64,000 nucleotides of DNA from Aureispira anguillae (GTDB lineage Bacteria; Bacteroidota; Bacteroidia; Chitinophagales; Saprospiraceae): positions 279,501 to 343,500 of the forward strand of contig NZ_AP026867.1 of assembly GCF_026000115.1 (NCBI RefSeq). The letters are read 5' to 3'. The position numbers and the translations under genes are program-made. Numbering within the stretch: position 1 is the stretch's first letter; each line of letters begins with the position of its first letter. Shown here piece after piece: positions 1 through 8,100 of this stretch. Below the pieces are notes generated by a model, which saw only the letters and a program-made list of their open reading frames with translations, was not told where the DNA came from and searched no databases.

Positions 1-2138
1 ATATTATCGGTATAGTTACATTCCAAGATGGTGCTAATAGGTGGTGTGTAATTGGCTGGATCAAAAGCTGTAACGGTTGTCCCATCTGCATTGAGCATGA
101 TAAAGACAGTTGTTGGCAATCCATAAGTAGTTGTTAATGGAATCGTAACAGTATGACAAGAACCATTTTGCGGAAGATTAACCCCTAATGTTGCCGTACC
201 AATAATAGTAGGACTGGTACTGGTTGGGTCTCCTGAATAAATGGTAATGGGCATATCCATTGATAAGGTGTTGTCTCCTTCATTACAAACGTCAATGGTT
301 ATTGAATTACTTTCACAGTCCCAAGCTGGATTGGATAGAACAGCATTGGGCACTCTAAAAATAGTATCTGCATGCTGGTGCAAAAAACTATTAATTTGTC
401 CAGGGTAGGTAAATGCAGCTCCATTATCTGGCAAAGCATGGTTTTGTTGATGAGTAGGAATGGTTAAATCATCGTTGACATTGGCATAAAAATAAGCATG
501 CTGATTCCAAATACTACGAGTATCTGCCCAAGGGAAACTATTGGATTCAAATACGGTTACAACAGATTCATTTATACTAGTTCCTTCTTGACAAGAGCAA
601 ACAATTTCAGCTTGACCATCATTATCAACATCTGCAATTATTGGGTATTCTACAACTGTTCCTGATGTACAATGGTTACGGGCTACTTCTGTTAATGAAG
701 TTCCATTATATGTAAAAATGCGCAAATGGTTTTCATCTCTGTAGATAATTTCTTTTGTTCCATCATAATTGAAATCAAAAGCAGTGCAAGTGGTATTTCC
801 AGATTCGTCCGTTGTTACTGTAGAAGCTGTTACGGATAATGGATTTATTCCACTAGTATTAACCGTTTCCTCCAAAACCATAAAATTATAAGGAATAGTC
901 ACTACAATTTCTAAGGTGCCATCATTATCAAAATCAGTGACACTTGCTCGACTCATCCAACCCGTGCCCCCCAAGGGACCGCTTTCAGCTATAATAGCTT
1001 CTGTTCTTGGATTCCAAATGTATAAAAATGCGGAATTGTTTTTATTGGTAGAAACTACAATATCCAGTAAATTATCCCCATCCCAATCTACTACAGAAGT
1101 ATAACCATCTGGGTATGCTGTGTTTCCTGTTGTTGTATTAGCAATTTCACTGGCTGTAATCGTCCAAGGAGTACCTAAAATAGAACCACTAGGTGGAGTA
1201 GTTGTTGTGGGATCTACCTGATAAACCGTATTTCCTGCAATTAATTCTAATCCGTAAGAATAGTTAGGATCCGTACGATCGTCTATGTCAACAGCAACTA
1301 CTTGTTCTCCAAAATAATTATTATTCAAACCCGTACCTACCACCTGCCTAGGATAAGCTAGAAGTTCTAATTTAGTTCCTGTTGTTGCAGTGGGATTGTA
1401 TCTGAAAATTCCAAGACCATGAGAAATTTCTGGAGTACCATCTCCATCAAAATCATAGATACCACTGGTAGCTGTTCTATTGATTGAACGATAACCATTT
1501 TGCTGAAATTGGAAAGGGGTTCCTACCCCTTGTAGGTTATAAAATGCCAATAATGTTCCTGTTGAACTATAAACGCACAAATGAAAATGATTGCCAAAGC
1601 TTTGACGAACAATAATCTCAGCTTGCCCATCATTATCAAGATCTCCTATGGCAGGATAGGGGTCTGTGGTATAATAAGTTCCCAAAGTACCTAATGTAGT
1701 TCCATTAATTGAAGTTCCAGCACCATTCAACGCTACACTATGTGTTAAACTAGTAGCCCCATCTTTAAAAATGTGAACAGCGCCCTCTGTATTGGCAGCA
1801 ACATATTCAGTGATGCCATCATTATCAATATCGCCAACAACAGGAATTGTTGAAGCATAAATTAAATTGTTGGTAGTGCTTGATGTTCTACTTCTTTGAA
1901 TAGAAAATGTACCTGATGGAGTTGGGCTTATACAGGTTGCAGTAATGTCGCAAGGGTCATAAAATGTATTGTTACAAGCTGTATTTCCACAGCAATCGGG
2001 ATCGTAACAATCGATAAGACCATCGCCATCATCATCTATGCCATTACTGCAGTTTTCTTGTGCCCAAATGTGGGAAGAGAGGGTCATAAAGATGATGAAA
2101 AATAAATAAACCCTAGGGGCTTTAAAGTCGTTAATCAT
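1..2138 (-). CDS. Secreted FG-GAP/VCBS-repeat surface protein (C-terminus beyond the window)
   Basis: The reading frame is open from an ATG at 2136-2138 leftwards past base 1, giving about 712 residues without the C-terminus. The N-terminus is a hydrophobic signal sequence ending near 'IWAQE'. It is followed by a Cys/Asp motif, CSNGIDDDGDGLIDC, then DPDCC, which is common at the start of large extracellular proteins of Saprospiria. The body holds many blocks of the type D-x-D-N-D-G-x-x-E-I-V (for example DVDNDGQAEIV, DFDNDGTLEIV). These are calcium-binding loops of FG-GAP/VCBS beta-propeller blades. The last visible part resembles a CARDB-type beta-sandwich. Family knowledge suggests an exported adhesion or matrix protein, possibly with a type IX secretion tail that lies outside the window. 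The specific role is unknown. Confidence 0.85.
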   Translation of the reverse strand, partial: MINDFKAPRVYLFFIIFMTLSSHIWAQENCSNGIDDDGDGLIDCYDPDCCGNTACNNTFYDPCDITATCISPTPSGTFSIQRSRTSSTTNNLIYASTIPVVGDIDNDGITEYVAANTEGAVHIFKDGATSLTHSVALNGAGTSINGTTLGTLGTYYTTDPYPAIGDLDNDGQAEIIVRQSFGNHFHLCVYSSTGTLLAFYNLQGVGTPFQFQQNGYRSINRTATSGIYDFDGDGTPEISHGLGIFRYNPTATTGTKLELLAYPRQVVGTGLNNNYFGEQVVAVDIDDRTDPNYSYGLELIAGNTVYQVDPTTTTPPSGSILGTPWTITASEIANTTTGNTAYPDGYTSVVDWDGDNLLDIVVSTNKNNSAFLYIWNPRTEAIIAESGPLGGTGWMSRASVTDFDNDGTLEIVVTIPYNFMVLEETVNTSGINPLSVTASTVTTDESGNTTCTAFDFNYDGTKEIIYRDENHLRIFTYNGTSLTEVARNHCTSGTVVEYPIIADVDNDGQAEIVCSCQEGTSINESVVTVFESNSFPWADTRSIWNQHAYFYANVNDDLTIPTHQQNHALPDNGAAFTYPGQINSFLHQHADTIFRVPNAVLSNPAWDCESNSITIDVCNEGDNTLSMDMPITIYSGDPTSTSPTIIGTATLGVNLPQNGSCHTVTIPLTTTYGLPTTVFIMLNADGTTVTAFDPANYTPPISTILECNYTDN

Positions 2139-2316
2139 GGTTAAAATGTTTAGTCTAAATTAAGGAAATTAATATATTAAATTAATTGGTGATTTAAGGT
2201 TTAGGCATAGGTTGCTTGAAGATGAACTGGATAGGTTTATCTCTGGTAAAAATGCCTTGTTTTGATGAATTAGGTTATTAAAAGGTTAGACCTATAGATA
2301 TTGTTTTTTGTTATGA

Positions 2317-2348
2317 CAAAGTTAGATCTATTTAGATAAGGAATCAAG
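2317..2348 (-). promoter_or_regulatory. Candidate Bacteroidota promoter of the FG-GAP gene
   Basis: On the minus strand TAACTTTG (2317-2324) fits the TAnnTTTG -7 consensus. CTTG at 2345-2348, 20 bases upstream, is a weak -33 element. A start near 2310 would give a leader of about 170 bases. Confidence 0.4.
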
Positions 2349-2385
2349 TTAGGTTTTTGAATGGGACATTATTGGGAGTGAAATG

Positions 2386-2444
2386 CTCAATACGCTTATT
2401 GAGATGAACATCATAGAGGGGGAAGACTCAATATTCTTATTGAG
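2386..2444. repeat. Twin 18-bp palindromes
   Basis: Two nearly identical inverted repeats, CTCAATACGCTTATTGAG (2386-2403) and CTCAATATTCTTATTGAG (2427-2444), lie 41 bases apart. Each has 7-bp arms, CTCAATA/TATTGAG. The bases after each copy are also alike (atgaacatcat / aggaacattat), so the whole unit looks duplicated. They may be operators for a dimeric regulator or remnants of a short repeat. Confidence 0.55.
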
Positions 2445-2615
2445 AGGAACATTATTCTTGAACATTAGATTTTTTATAGAACGATTCCCCCAAGTTCATT
2501 GCTTTAATCCTATCTAGCAACCAACTTTTTTGCTATCTTTAGGAATCGAATCAAAGCAATAGTCGTACAAAAAAGCTTATTTGGCTCTAAATTATTGTGA
2601 ACAAAAATAGTACAG

Positions 2616-3893
2616 GTGGATACCTCTCAAAATATAAAACTAAAAACTAAAGAAGAGATTTTAGAAAGCAAGTTAACTTTGCAAAAGTTACAATTTAATC
2701 GTGTGCTCGAGATAACGCAAGCCATTAATAATAATATTGCTATTTCGGACTTGTTTAATTTATATAAGGGGTTATTGACTTGGGAAATGCGTGTAAAGAA
2801 GTTTGCACTCTATACTCGTCAAAAGGAGACCTGGATTTGTGTTACTTCAGCAGGGATTGAGGCTTGTGATTTAGAAGAAAATATAGAAGATTATTTACCG
2901 AATTACCACCGCCGTCAATCGGTTGACGAACCCAATCATCCTTTGTTGCAGCATTTTTCTATTGTACTTCCTGTTTATCACAAAGATTATGCAATTGCTT
3001 ACACTTTTTTGGGACCAGATGCCTTGAATGATTCTGAAAATCATGGTTATGATCCCATTACGCTTATTTCTGCAATTACAAATATTATAGCAGTAGCGAT
3101 AGAAAATAAACGTTTGTTTAAGCGACAATTGGATCAAGAACGCTTAAAGCGTGAAATGGAATTAGCGGTTCAGGTTCAAAATATGTTGATTCCAAGTGAG
3201 CTGCCGAATAATGAACAGTATGAGTTTGCTGGGATTTACCAACCTCATGAAGGAGTTGGGGGAGATTATTACGATTTTTTTGAGGTAGGAAGTGGTGAAG
3301 TTGCTTTTTGTATTGCCGATATTTCGGGCAAAGGAATTGCTGCGGCTTTATTGATGTCTAATTTTCAAGCCAATCTACAAACCTTAGTACATCGAAAATA
3401 TTTAAGCGTCAAAAAATTTACCAACCGACTAAACTCTTTGGTACTTAGAACAACAAAAGGGGATAAGTTTATTACCTTTTTTATTGCGAGGTACCACGTT
3501 CGAAAAAGACGCTTGCGCTATCTTTGTGCAGGACACAACCCGCCTTTTATGTATACCCAAGGCAAAATTCAACGCTTGGACAAAGGCTGTACTATTTTGG
3601 GGGCTTTTGCCAAAATTCCTTCCATTGAATTTGGAGAGATTTTTTTAGAAGATGATGCATTGTTTTTGTTGTATACAGATGGTCTTACCGATTTGCAAAA
3701 TGATAAAGATGAGTACTTTAACGATACTCATGTTGAGCAATTTATGAAAAAACATAATAGCTTGCCAGTTGGTGAGTTTAATGTTAAACTAATGGAAGAG
3801 GTGAATCGTTTTAAAGGCGAAAGGAGTTTTCCAGATGATATTTCTGTTCTAACTGGACGTTTGTTTGTTAATGGAAAAATGGAAAATGCTTAA
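2616..3893 (+). CDS. GAF-like/SpoIIE-type PP2C serine phosphatase
   Basis: The 425-residue protein has two parts. Residues about 20-160 look like a GAF-type sensor. Residues about 190-415 are a SpoIIE/RsbU PP2C phosphatase with the metal-binding motifs GVGGDYYDFF, DISGKGIAAALLMS, LLYTDGLTDL and FPDDISVL. Such enzymes dephosphorylate anti-anti-sigma (STAS) proteins or related regulators in the cytoplasm. No partner kinase or STAS gene is adjacent. The start is a GTG: an in-frame TGA lies at 2598-2600 and there is no ATG between it and residue 1. The function class is firm; the target is unknown. Confidence 0.88.
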   Translation: MDTSQNIKLKTKEEILESKLTLQKLQFNRVLEITQAINNNIAISDLFNLYKGLLTWEMRVKKFALYTRQKETWICVTSAGIEACDLEENIEDYLPNYHRRQSVDEPNHPLLQHFSIVLPVYHKDYAIAYTFLGPDALNDSENHGYDPITLISAITNIIAVAIENKRLFKRQLDQERLKREMELAVQVQNMLIPSELPNNEQYEFAGIYQPHEGVGGDYYDFFEVGSGEVAFCIADISGKGIAAALLMSNFQANLQTLVHRKYLSVKKFTNRLNSLVLRTTKGDKFITFFIARYHVRKRRLRYLCAGHNPPFMYTQGKIQRLDKGCTILGAFAKIPSIEFGEIFLEDDALFLLYTDGLTDLQNDKDEYFNDTHVEQFMKKHNSLPVGEFNVKLMEEVNRFKGERSFPDDISVLTGRLFVNGKMENA

Positions 3894-4135
3894 GGGAAGA
3901 TACTAAGCATGCCTAGCTTACCAATAAACGACTAATAGAACGGTATTTTTGTCGTATAGTGATAACAACTTTATAACATTTGATGCCATTATAACGCCTT
4001 AGAAGCCCTTAAATCCGACGTTTTGACAGTGTTGAGAACTTGGTTTACATTTTGATGTAGGATAAAGTGTTAGTAGAATGGTTCATCTGATTAAGCTACA
4101 GATAACTATTCTTATTGTTAACTTATTGACCAATT

Positions 4136-4402
4136 ATGACAACGATATTATTAATTGCTTTTACTTATCTTTTTTATCAATTATTAATCAAACCAGTTCT
4201 TAAGCCTACCACAGTTCCCAATATGAATTATCGTCAAATGGATGAGAATCAAAACTTGATGGATATGTGGCGTCATTTACAGCAATTTCAACAAGAGAAA
4301 AAAAATCGAACAGAAAGTGCTACTAGAGCCAACGCTACAAAAGGAACCGCTCAGAAAGAAGGATTCCAAGGTGGAGAGTATATTGATTATGAAGAATTAT
4401 AG
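4136..4402 (+). CDS. Small membrane-anchored protein, DUF4834-like
   Basis: The 88-residue protein has one N-terminal membrane segment (about residues 3-20), a hydrophilic middle rich in Gln, Lys and Thr, and the C-terminal signature GEYIDYEEL. That ending is characteristic of the DUF4834 family, which is found in Bacteroidota and has no known function. A strong bidirectional terminator follows. The family assignment rests on the length and the tail motif only. Confidence 0.65.
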   Translation: MTTILLIAFTYLFYQLLIKPVLKPTTVPNMNYRQMDENQNLMDMWRHLQQFQQEKKNRTESATRANATKGTAQKEGFQGGEYIDYEEL

Positions 4403-4444
4403 CGTTTATTGCAAAAAATAAATCGTCTTAGCCTAAAAAATAAC

Positions 4445-4487
4445 AGCGCCTTGTTCAATTGTATGGATTGAACAAGGCGCTATTTTT
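4445..4487. terminator. Bidirectional intrinsic terminator
   Basis: A 15-bp perfect stem (arms 4445-4459 and 4467-4481) with a 7-base loop has a T-rich tract on its right side. On its left side an A-run provides the U-tract for the opposite direction. It lies between the convergent DUF4834-like gene and the hydrolase gene and can serve both. Confidence 0.85.
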
Positions 4488-4498
4488 ATTAAATAGGC

Positions 4499-5350
4499 TT
4501 AAGCTTCTTGATTCAAAAAGGACAATAAATCATTACCAGAAATACTAGGAATTTCTTCCATGGGTAAATGCCCAACATTGGGGTAAATTTTAAGGATAGC
4601 GTTGGGCAACATTTTATAAAATAAATGGGCATGTGCAACACTGATCCAAGCATCTTCCTTGCCCCACATAATAAGCGTTTGTTGTTCAATTTTTCGCAAA
4701 AAATGAGTGTTGTCTTGGAAAGGAGCATTGACCAAATCTATAAAAGCTTTGCTATTGCCTTCTCTTGTAAATAAGTCAAAATAGCGGTCAACCAATTTTT
4801 GGTTGATTTTAGAAATATCATAATACACTTGCTTGACAAATTGCTCTAAGATAGATTTTCGGACAACGTATTTTAAAACACGACCAGCTAAAGGAGATTG
4901 GGCTAATTTAAAGGGCAGGGGCATACTTTCTTTATCAATAAAGCCCGCAGCATCTATCAATATAAGTTTTTTGATCCGTTTGGGGTAGCGATAGGTAAAT
5001 TCCCAAGCCAACCAGCCTCCTAATGAGCTGCCTGCAAGATGGCAATCTTGAAGGTTCAAAATATTCAGAAAGCGTTTTAAGACACGAATGTGATTACCAA
5101 TGGTATAATCGCCAGAACTATTGGGACCTGTTAAACCAAAGCCCATTAAGTCTAAGCTAATAACACGGTAATTTTTTTGAAGCAGGATAGACCATTCGTT
5201 AAAGGTTTGCAAAGAAGAAAAAGCGCCATGAAGCAATACAATAGGAGGGCCCTCACCTTCATCTCTATAATGTACCATCATGTCATCAATAACGACAAAA
5301 CGGGAATGATCGGTTGTATATTTGTAAATTAACTCTTTAAAGGTTGCCAC
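4499..5350 (-). CDS. Alpha/beta hydrolase
   Basis: The 283-residue protein shows the alpha/beta-hydrolase fold signatures: the oxyanion-hole HGAFSS (residues 41-46), the nucleophile elbow AGSSLGG with Ser109, an acid in WGKEDAW near residue 230, and the catalytic His in GHLPMEE near residue 260. There is no signal peptide, so it is cytoplasmic. Its length fits small esterases and C-C hydrolases of this superfamily. The substrate cannot be told from sequence. It is a monocistronic gene convergent with the DUF4834-like gene. Confidence 0.85.
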   Translation of the reverse strand: MATFKELIYKYTTDHSRFVVIDDMMVHYRDEGEGPPIVLLHGAFSSLQTFNEWSILLQKNYRVISLDLMGFGLTGPNSSGDYTIGNHIRVLKRFLNILNLQDCHLAGSSLGGWLAWEFTYRYPKRIKKLILIDAAGFIDKESMPLPFKLAQSPLAGRVLKYVVRKSILEQFVKQVYYDISKINQKLVDRYFDLFTREGNSKAFIDLVNAPFQDNTHFLRKIEQQTLIMWGKEDAWISVAHAHLFYKMLPNAILKIYPNVGHLPMEEIPSISGNDLLSFLNQEA

Positions 5351-5606
5351 GATAATTTGCTTTATAGGATAATGATTTTTAGGCTCTTTTTCTTACAAAA
5401 TAATGTACAATACTCGGTAGAATTAAACCAATAACTTTTACATTTGTTCCCCAATAATGGAAGACATAATACAACATATTTTTTGTTTCAACAACTTAAA
5501 TTGTTTTGTTTTAGGTGTTCCAACGATTCAAAGAGTAGCAGGAATGATAAATAATGATATGAAGGGCAATCCTGTACTATAAAAGAACTTAACCAAAGTA
5601 TAACTA

Positions 5607-6389
5607 ATGAAAGATACACTAAAAATTGTTTCTTATAATGTAAATGGAATCCGTGCCGCCATTAAAAAAGATTGGATTAACTGGGTGGCTGCCAACGATT
5701 TTGATATTATAGGAATACAAGAAACCAAGGCACAAGAGGAACAAGTCGATTTAATGGAATTAAAAGCACTTGGATTTGAGCATTTATATTGGCACTCTGC
5801 CGAAAAAAAAGGATATAGTGGTGTGACGATTTTCTCAAAAAGAAAGCCTGACAAGGTGGTTTTGGGAATGGGAGTAGAGCGTTTTGACAAAGAAGGGCGT
5901 GTTATTCGTGCGGATTTCGGCGATCTGACCGTGCTCAATTGTTATTTTCCTTCTGGAACTTCTGGGGATGTTCGTCAAGATGTTAAGTATGATTTTTTGG
6001 ATACCTTTTATGAGTGGATCAAAGAATTAAAGAAAGAACGCCCCAATTTGATTGTACAAGGGGATTATAATATTGCACACACCGAGCGAGACATTCACAA
6101 TCCTAAGAGCAATAAAAAAACTTCTGGTTTTTTGCCCGAAGAACGAGCTTGGATGACCAAATGGTTGTCTGAAGGGGGCTTTGTGGATGCTTTTCGCTAT
6201 CAAAATCCAGACCTAGAAAAATACAGCTGGTGGAGTTATAGAGCCAAAGCAAGAGCCAATAACAAGGGCTGGAGAATCGATTATCAATCGGTGACTGAGA
6301 ATTTAAAAGATAAAATTGTTCATACTGATTTATTGAATGATGCAGTGCATTCAGACCATTGCCCCTGTTTGCTAGAAATTAAGCTGTAA
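5607..6389 (+). CDS. xth: Exodeoxyribonuclease III
   Basis: The 260-residue protein belongs to the ExoIII/APE1 family. It cuts DNA 5' to abasic sites and degrades 3' ends in base-excision repair. Visible catalytic features are NVNGIR (residues 11-16), metal-binding Glu39 in IQET, QGDYNIAH with Asp153, and the final SDHCP with Asp250 and His251. The length is normal for the bacterial enzyme. The ATG is the first start in frame and matches the family N-terminus. It is monocistronic. Confidence 0.93.
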   Translation: MKDTLKIVSYNVNGIRAAIKKDWINWVAANDFDIIGIQETKAQEEQVDLMELKALGFEHLYWHSAEKKGYSGVTIFSKRKPDKVVLGMGVERFDKEGRVIRADFGDLTVLNCYFPSGTSGDVRQDVKYDFLDTFYEWIKELKKERPNLIVQGDYNIAHTERDIHNPKSNKKTSGFLPEERAWMTKWLSEGGFVDAFRYQNPDLEKYSWWSYRAKARANNKGWRIDYQSVTENLKDKIVHTDLLNDAVHSDHCPCLLEIKL

Positions 6390-6391
6390 GC

Positions 6392-6421
6392 TTTGAAAGT
6401 GTACTATTGTTTTTATATTTG
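6392..6421 (+). promoter_or_regulatory. Consensus Bacteroidota promoter of the lipoprotein-like gene
   Basis: TTTG (6392-6395), 18 bases of spacer, then TATATTTG (6414-6421) match the TTTG/TAnnTTTG housekeeping promoter of Bacteroidota. Transcription would start near 6428, about 107 bases before the ATG at 6535. Confidence 0.65.
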
Positions 6422-6534
6422 CAGGTGTTGAATATAATAAATAATTATTTGATTAATAACATGGTGATGCTATTTGAATGACGCAATAAGTTGGACCACT
6501 ACCATGTTGATTAAAGGGCAAAATCAAACTATAT

Positions 6535-7278
6535 ATGAAAGCACTAGTACACGCACTTTTTTTATTGATATTTTTATTGGGAATGGAGGCTTGCCAGACC
6601 ACCCAAAACTTGACGAAGCCTGCAACCGATCAAGTTATTTATAGTAAGGCTATTCAGGATGCTATGTATGCTACTCCAGCCAAGGTGTCTAATAATTTGG
6701 TCGAAATTAATAAAAATAATAAAGAGCTAGTTTGGAAGACCATTGAAGGCGAGGCTTATTTGCTGGTCGTTACTTGGAAACAGAATGTATCTTACTATGA
6801 ACCTTATTTGGATTCTTCTTTTTATAATACAGGAAATTATCCCATCTGGATTACGACTGCTCCTGAGTTGTTAAATCGGATGAAAGCCGAAAATGCGAGC
6901 AATGTAGATCGGAGATTAATTGAACTGTTGGGGTTGCCACCCAATGCTACTTATTCTTATTTTGTAGAATTTTGGGTGCGACCACAAGACCTTTTTCGCC
7001 CTTGCCCTGACCGAGAGATTTCGGATTCAAAATGCGAGGTTTGTTTTCCTGCGAATACCGACTCTGCTCATGTAAATTGGATTAACCAAAGTAGAATTGA
7101 TCGATATTATCCTTGCGAATTATACGATCAATACCCTTGGACTCAGTTAGGATATACCTACGATTGGAACCCCAAAAACAAATCTCATGTTGGATTGAGT
7201 GAGTTTGTTATTGGCAAGAATAAAAAAATTGTGGTACATAAAATTTATACCACAGAAGACTACCTAAAAAAAGAATAG
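6535..7278 (+). CDS. Putative secreted or lipoprotein, unknown function
   Basis: The 247-residue protein starts with a basic/hydrophobic leader of about 19 residues ending at Cys20 (LGMEAC), which could be a weak lipobox. The mature part has about ten aromatic-rich beta segments and a cluster of Cys residues (PCPD, SKCEVC, YPCEL) that may form disulfides or bind metal. I recognise no family. It has its own promoter. The next gene is convergent and begins only 3 bases after its stop. Confidence 0.6.
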   Translation: MKALVHALFLLIFLLGMEACQTTQNLTKPATDQVIYSKAIQDAMYATPAKVSNNLVEINKNNKELVWKTIEGEAYLLVVTWKQNVSYYEPYLDSSFYNTGNYPIWITTAPELLNRMKAENASNVDRRLIELLGLPPNATYSYFVEFWVRPQDLFRPCPDREISDSKCEVCFPANTDSAHVNWINQSRIDRYYPCELYDQYPWTQLGYTYDWNPKNKSHVGLSEFVIGKNKKIVVHKIYTTEDYLKKE

Positions 7279-7281
7279 AGG

Positions 7282-7689
7282 TTATTTTTTGATGAAGGTT
7301 TCAATTACTCGGATTGGCTTGCGATCTTCATCAATAGCAACAAAGGTAAAGATGCCTGTAATCGCTTTCATGCGACTCTCTTCATACATTTCTTCTAGAT
7401 AAATATCAACCTGAACTTTGATACTGGTATTTCCTACATAAACGACTTTGGCAACCAGTTCAATTAGTGTTCCAGCAGGGATAGAATGCTTAAAATGCAC
7501 TTGGTCAGAAGTAACGGTGACCATACGTTTTCTAGAAAAACGAGTAGCACAAATAAACGCTACTTCATCCATCATTTGTAATGCTGTGCCCCCAAAAAGG
7601 GTATTGTAGTGATTGGTTGTATTGGGAAGTACTGCCTTAAATATTCTTGTAACAGAATTGTCGATTTTGTCTTGAACCGTCATCGTCAT
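7282..7689 (-). CDS. Acyl-CoA thioesterase, hot-dog fold
   Basis: The 135-residue protein has the YciA/BACH-type hot-dog signature: NHYNTLFGG followed by a helix with MDEVAFICATRF, then the strand VHFKHSIPAG. Enzymes of this family hydrolyse acyl-CoA in the cytoplasm; the acyl specificity is not evident. Two ATGs, at 7689 and 7683, are possible starts. The downstream one removes only two residues. Confidence 0.85.
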   Translation of the reverse strand: MTMTVQDKIDNSVTRIFKAVLPNTTNHYNTLFGGTALQMMDEVAFICATRFSRKRMVTVTSDQVHFKHSIPAGTLIELVAKVVYVGNTSIKVQVDIYLEEMYEESRMKAITGIFTFVAIDEDRKPIRVIETFIKK

Positions 7690-7734
7690 AATTGATATAG
7701 AATTTGTACATCTACTTACTTAAAATAAAACAAA

Positions 7735-7944
7735 CTACCTTTCTTTCGAAGGCGGCACAAAACTACTCTTTTTTAAAGAAGAACCAATTTTTTGTAAGCA
7801 ACTTATGCACAAACAATCTTTATAAGTTTTTTCCAAAAGCGCAATAGCTGTTTTATCGAGTTGAACGCTAGAGCATTGACAGTTGGCAATGTCATTAGCA
7901 TTACAAATAAAAGTAGTTTGACAGTTAGAACATATTTTTTTCAT
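7735..7944 (-). CDS. Cysteine-rich CWC-type small protein
   Basis: The 69-residue protein carries paired cysteines: CSNC near the start, CNAND...CQC in the middle, and CLCISCL later. This matches the cysteine-rich CWC family, which is presumed to bind zinc. No function is known for the family. It lies between the thioesterase and LRR genes, all on the minus strand. Confidence 0.7.
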   Translation of the reverse strand: MKKICSNCQTTFICNANDIANCQCSSVQLDKTAIALLEKTYKDCLCISCLQKIGSSLKKSSFVPPSKER

Positions 7945-7980
7945 AGAAGTTGTTAAAAATCAACAGAGTGCTGTAAAAAT

Positions 7981-8032
7981 AAAAAATTAGATAATTGGCA
8001 GACGAAACAAAATGGATGATCTGCCAATTATC
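7981..8032 (-). terminator. Intrinsic terminator of the LRR gene
   Basis: A perfect 13-bp stem (arms 7990-8002 and 8020-8032) is followed on the minus strand by a T-rich tract. It lies about 70 bases after the LRR gene stop. Confidence 0.75.
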
Positions 8033-8100
8033 AAAACTAAAAACATCAGGTAATGAATAGCAGTAGAAGTGCTGACTGTTTATTCAACAACTGGTGCGTT

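Larger units (their letters stand above)
2139..2615. other. Intergenic region between divergent genes
   Basis: I see no credible gene here. The stretch separates the divergent FG-GAP and phosphatase genes. It holds the minus-strand promoter candidate at 2317-2348, the twin palindromes at 2386-2444, and a TATCTTTA box at 2534-2541 that could be the -7 element for the phosphatase gene. Confidence 0.6.
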
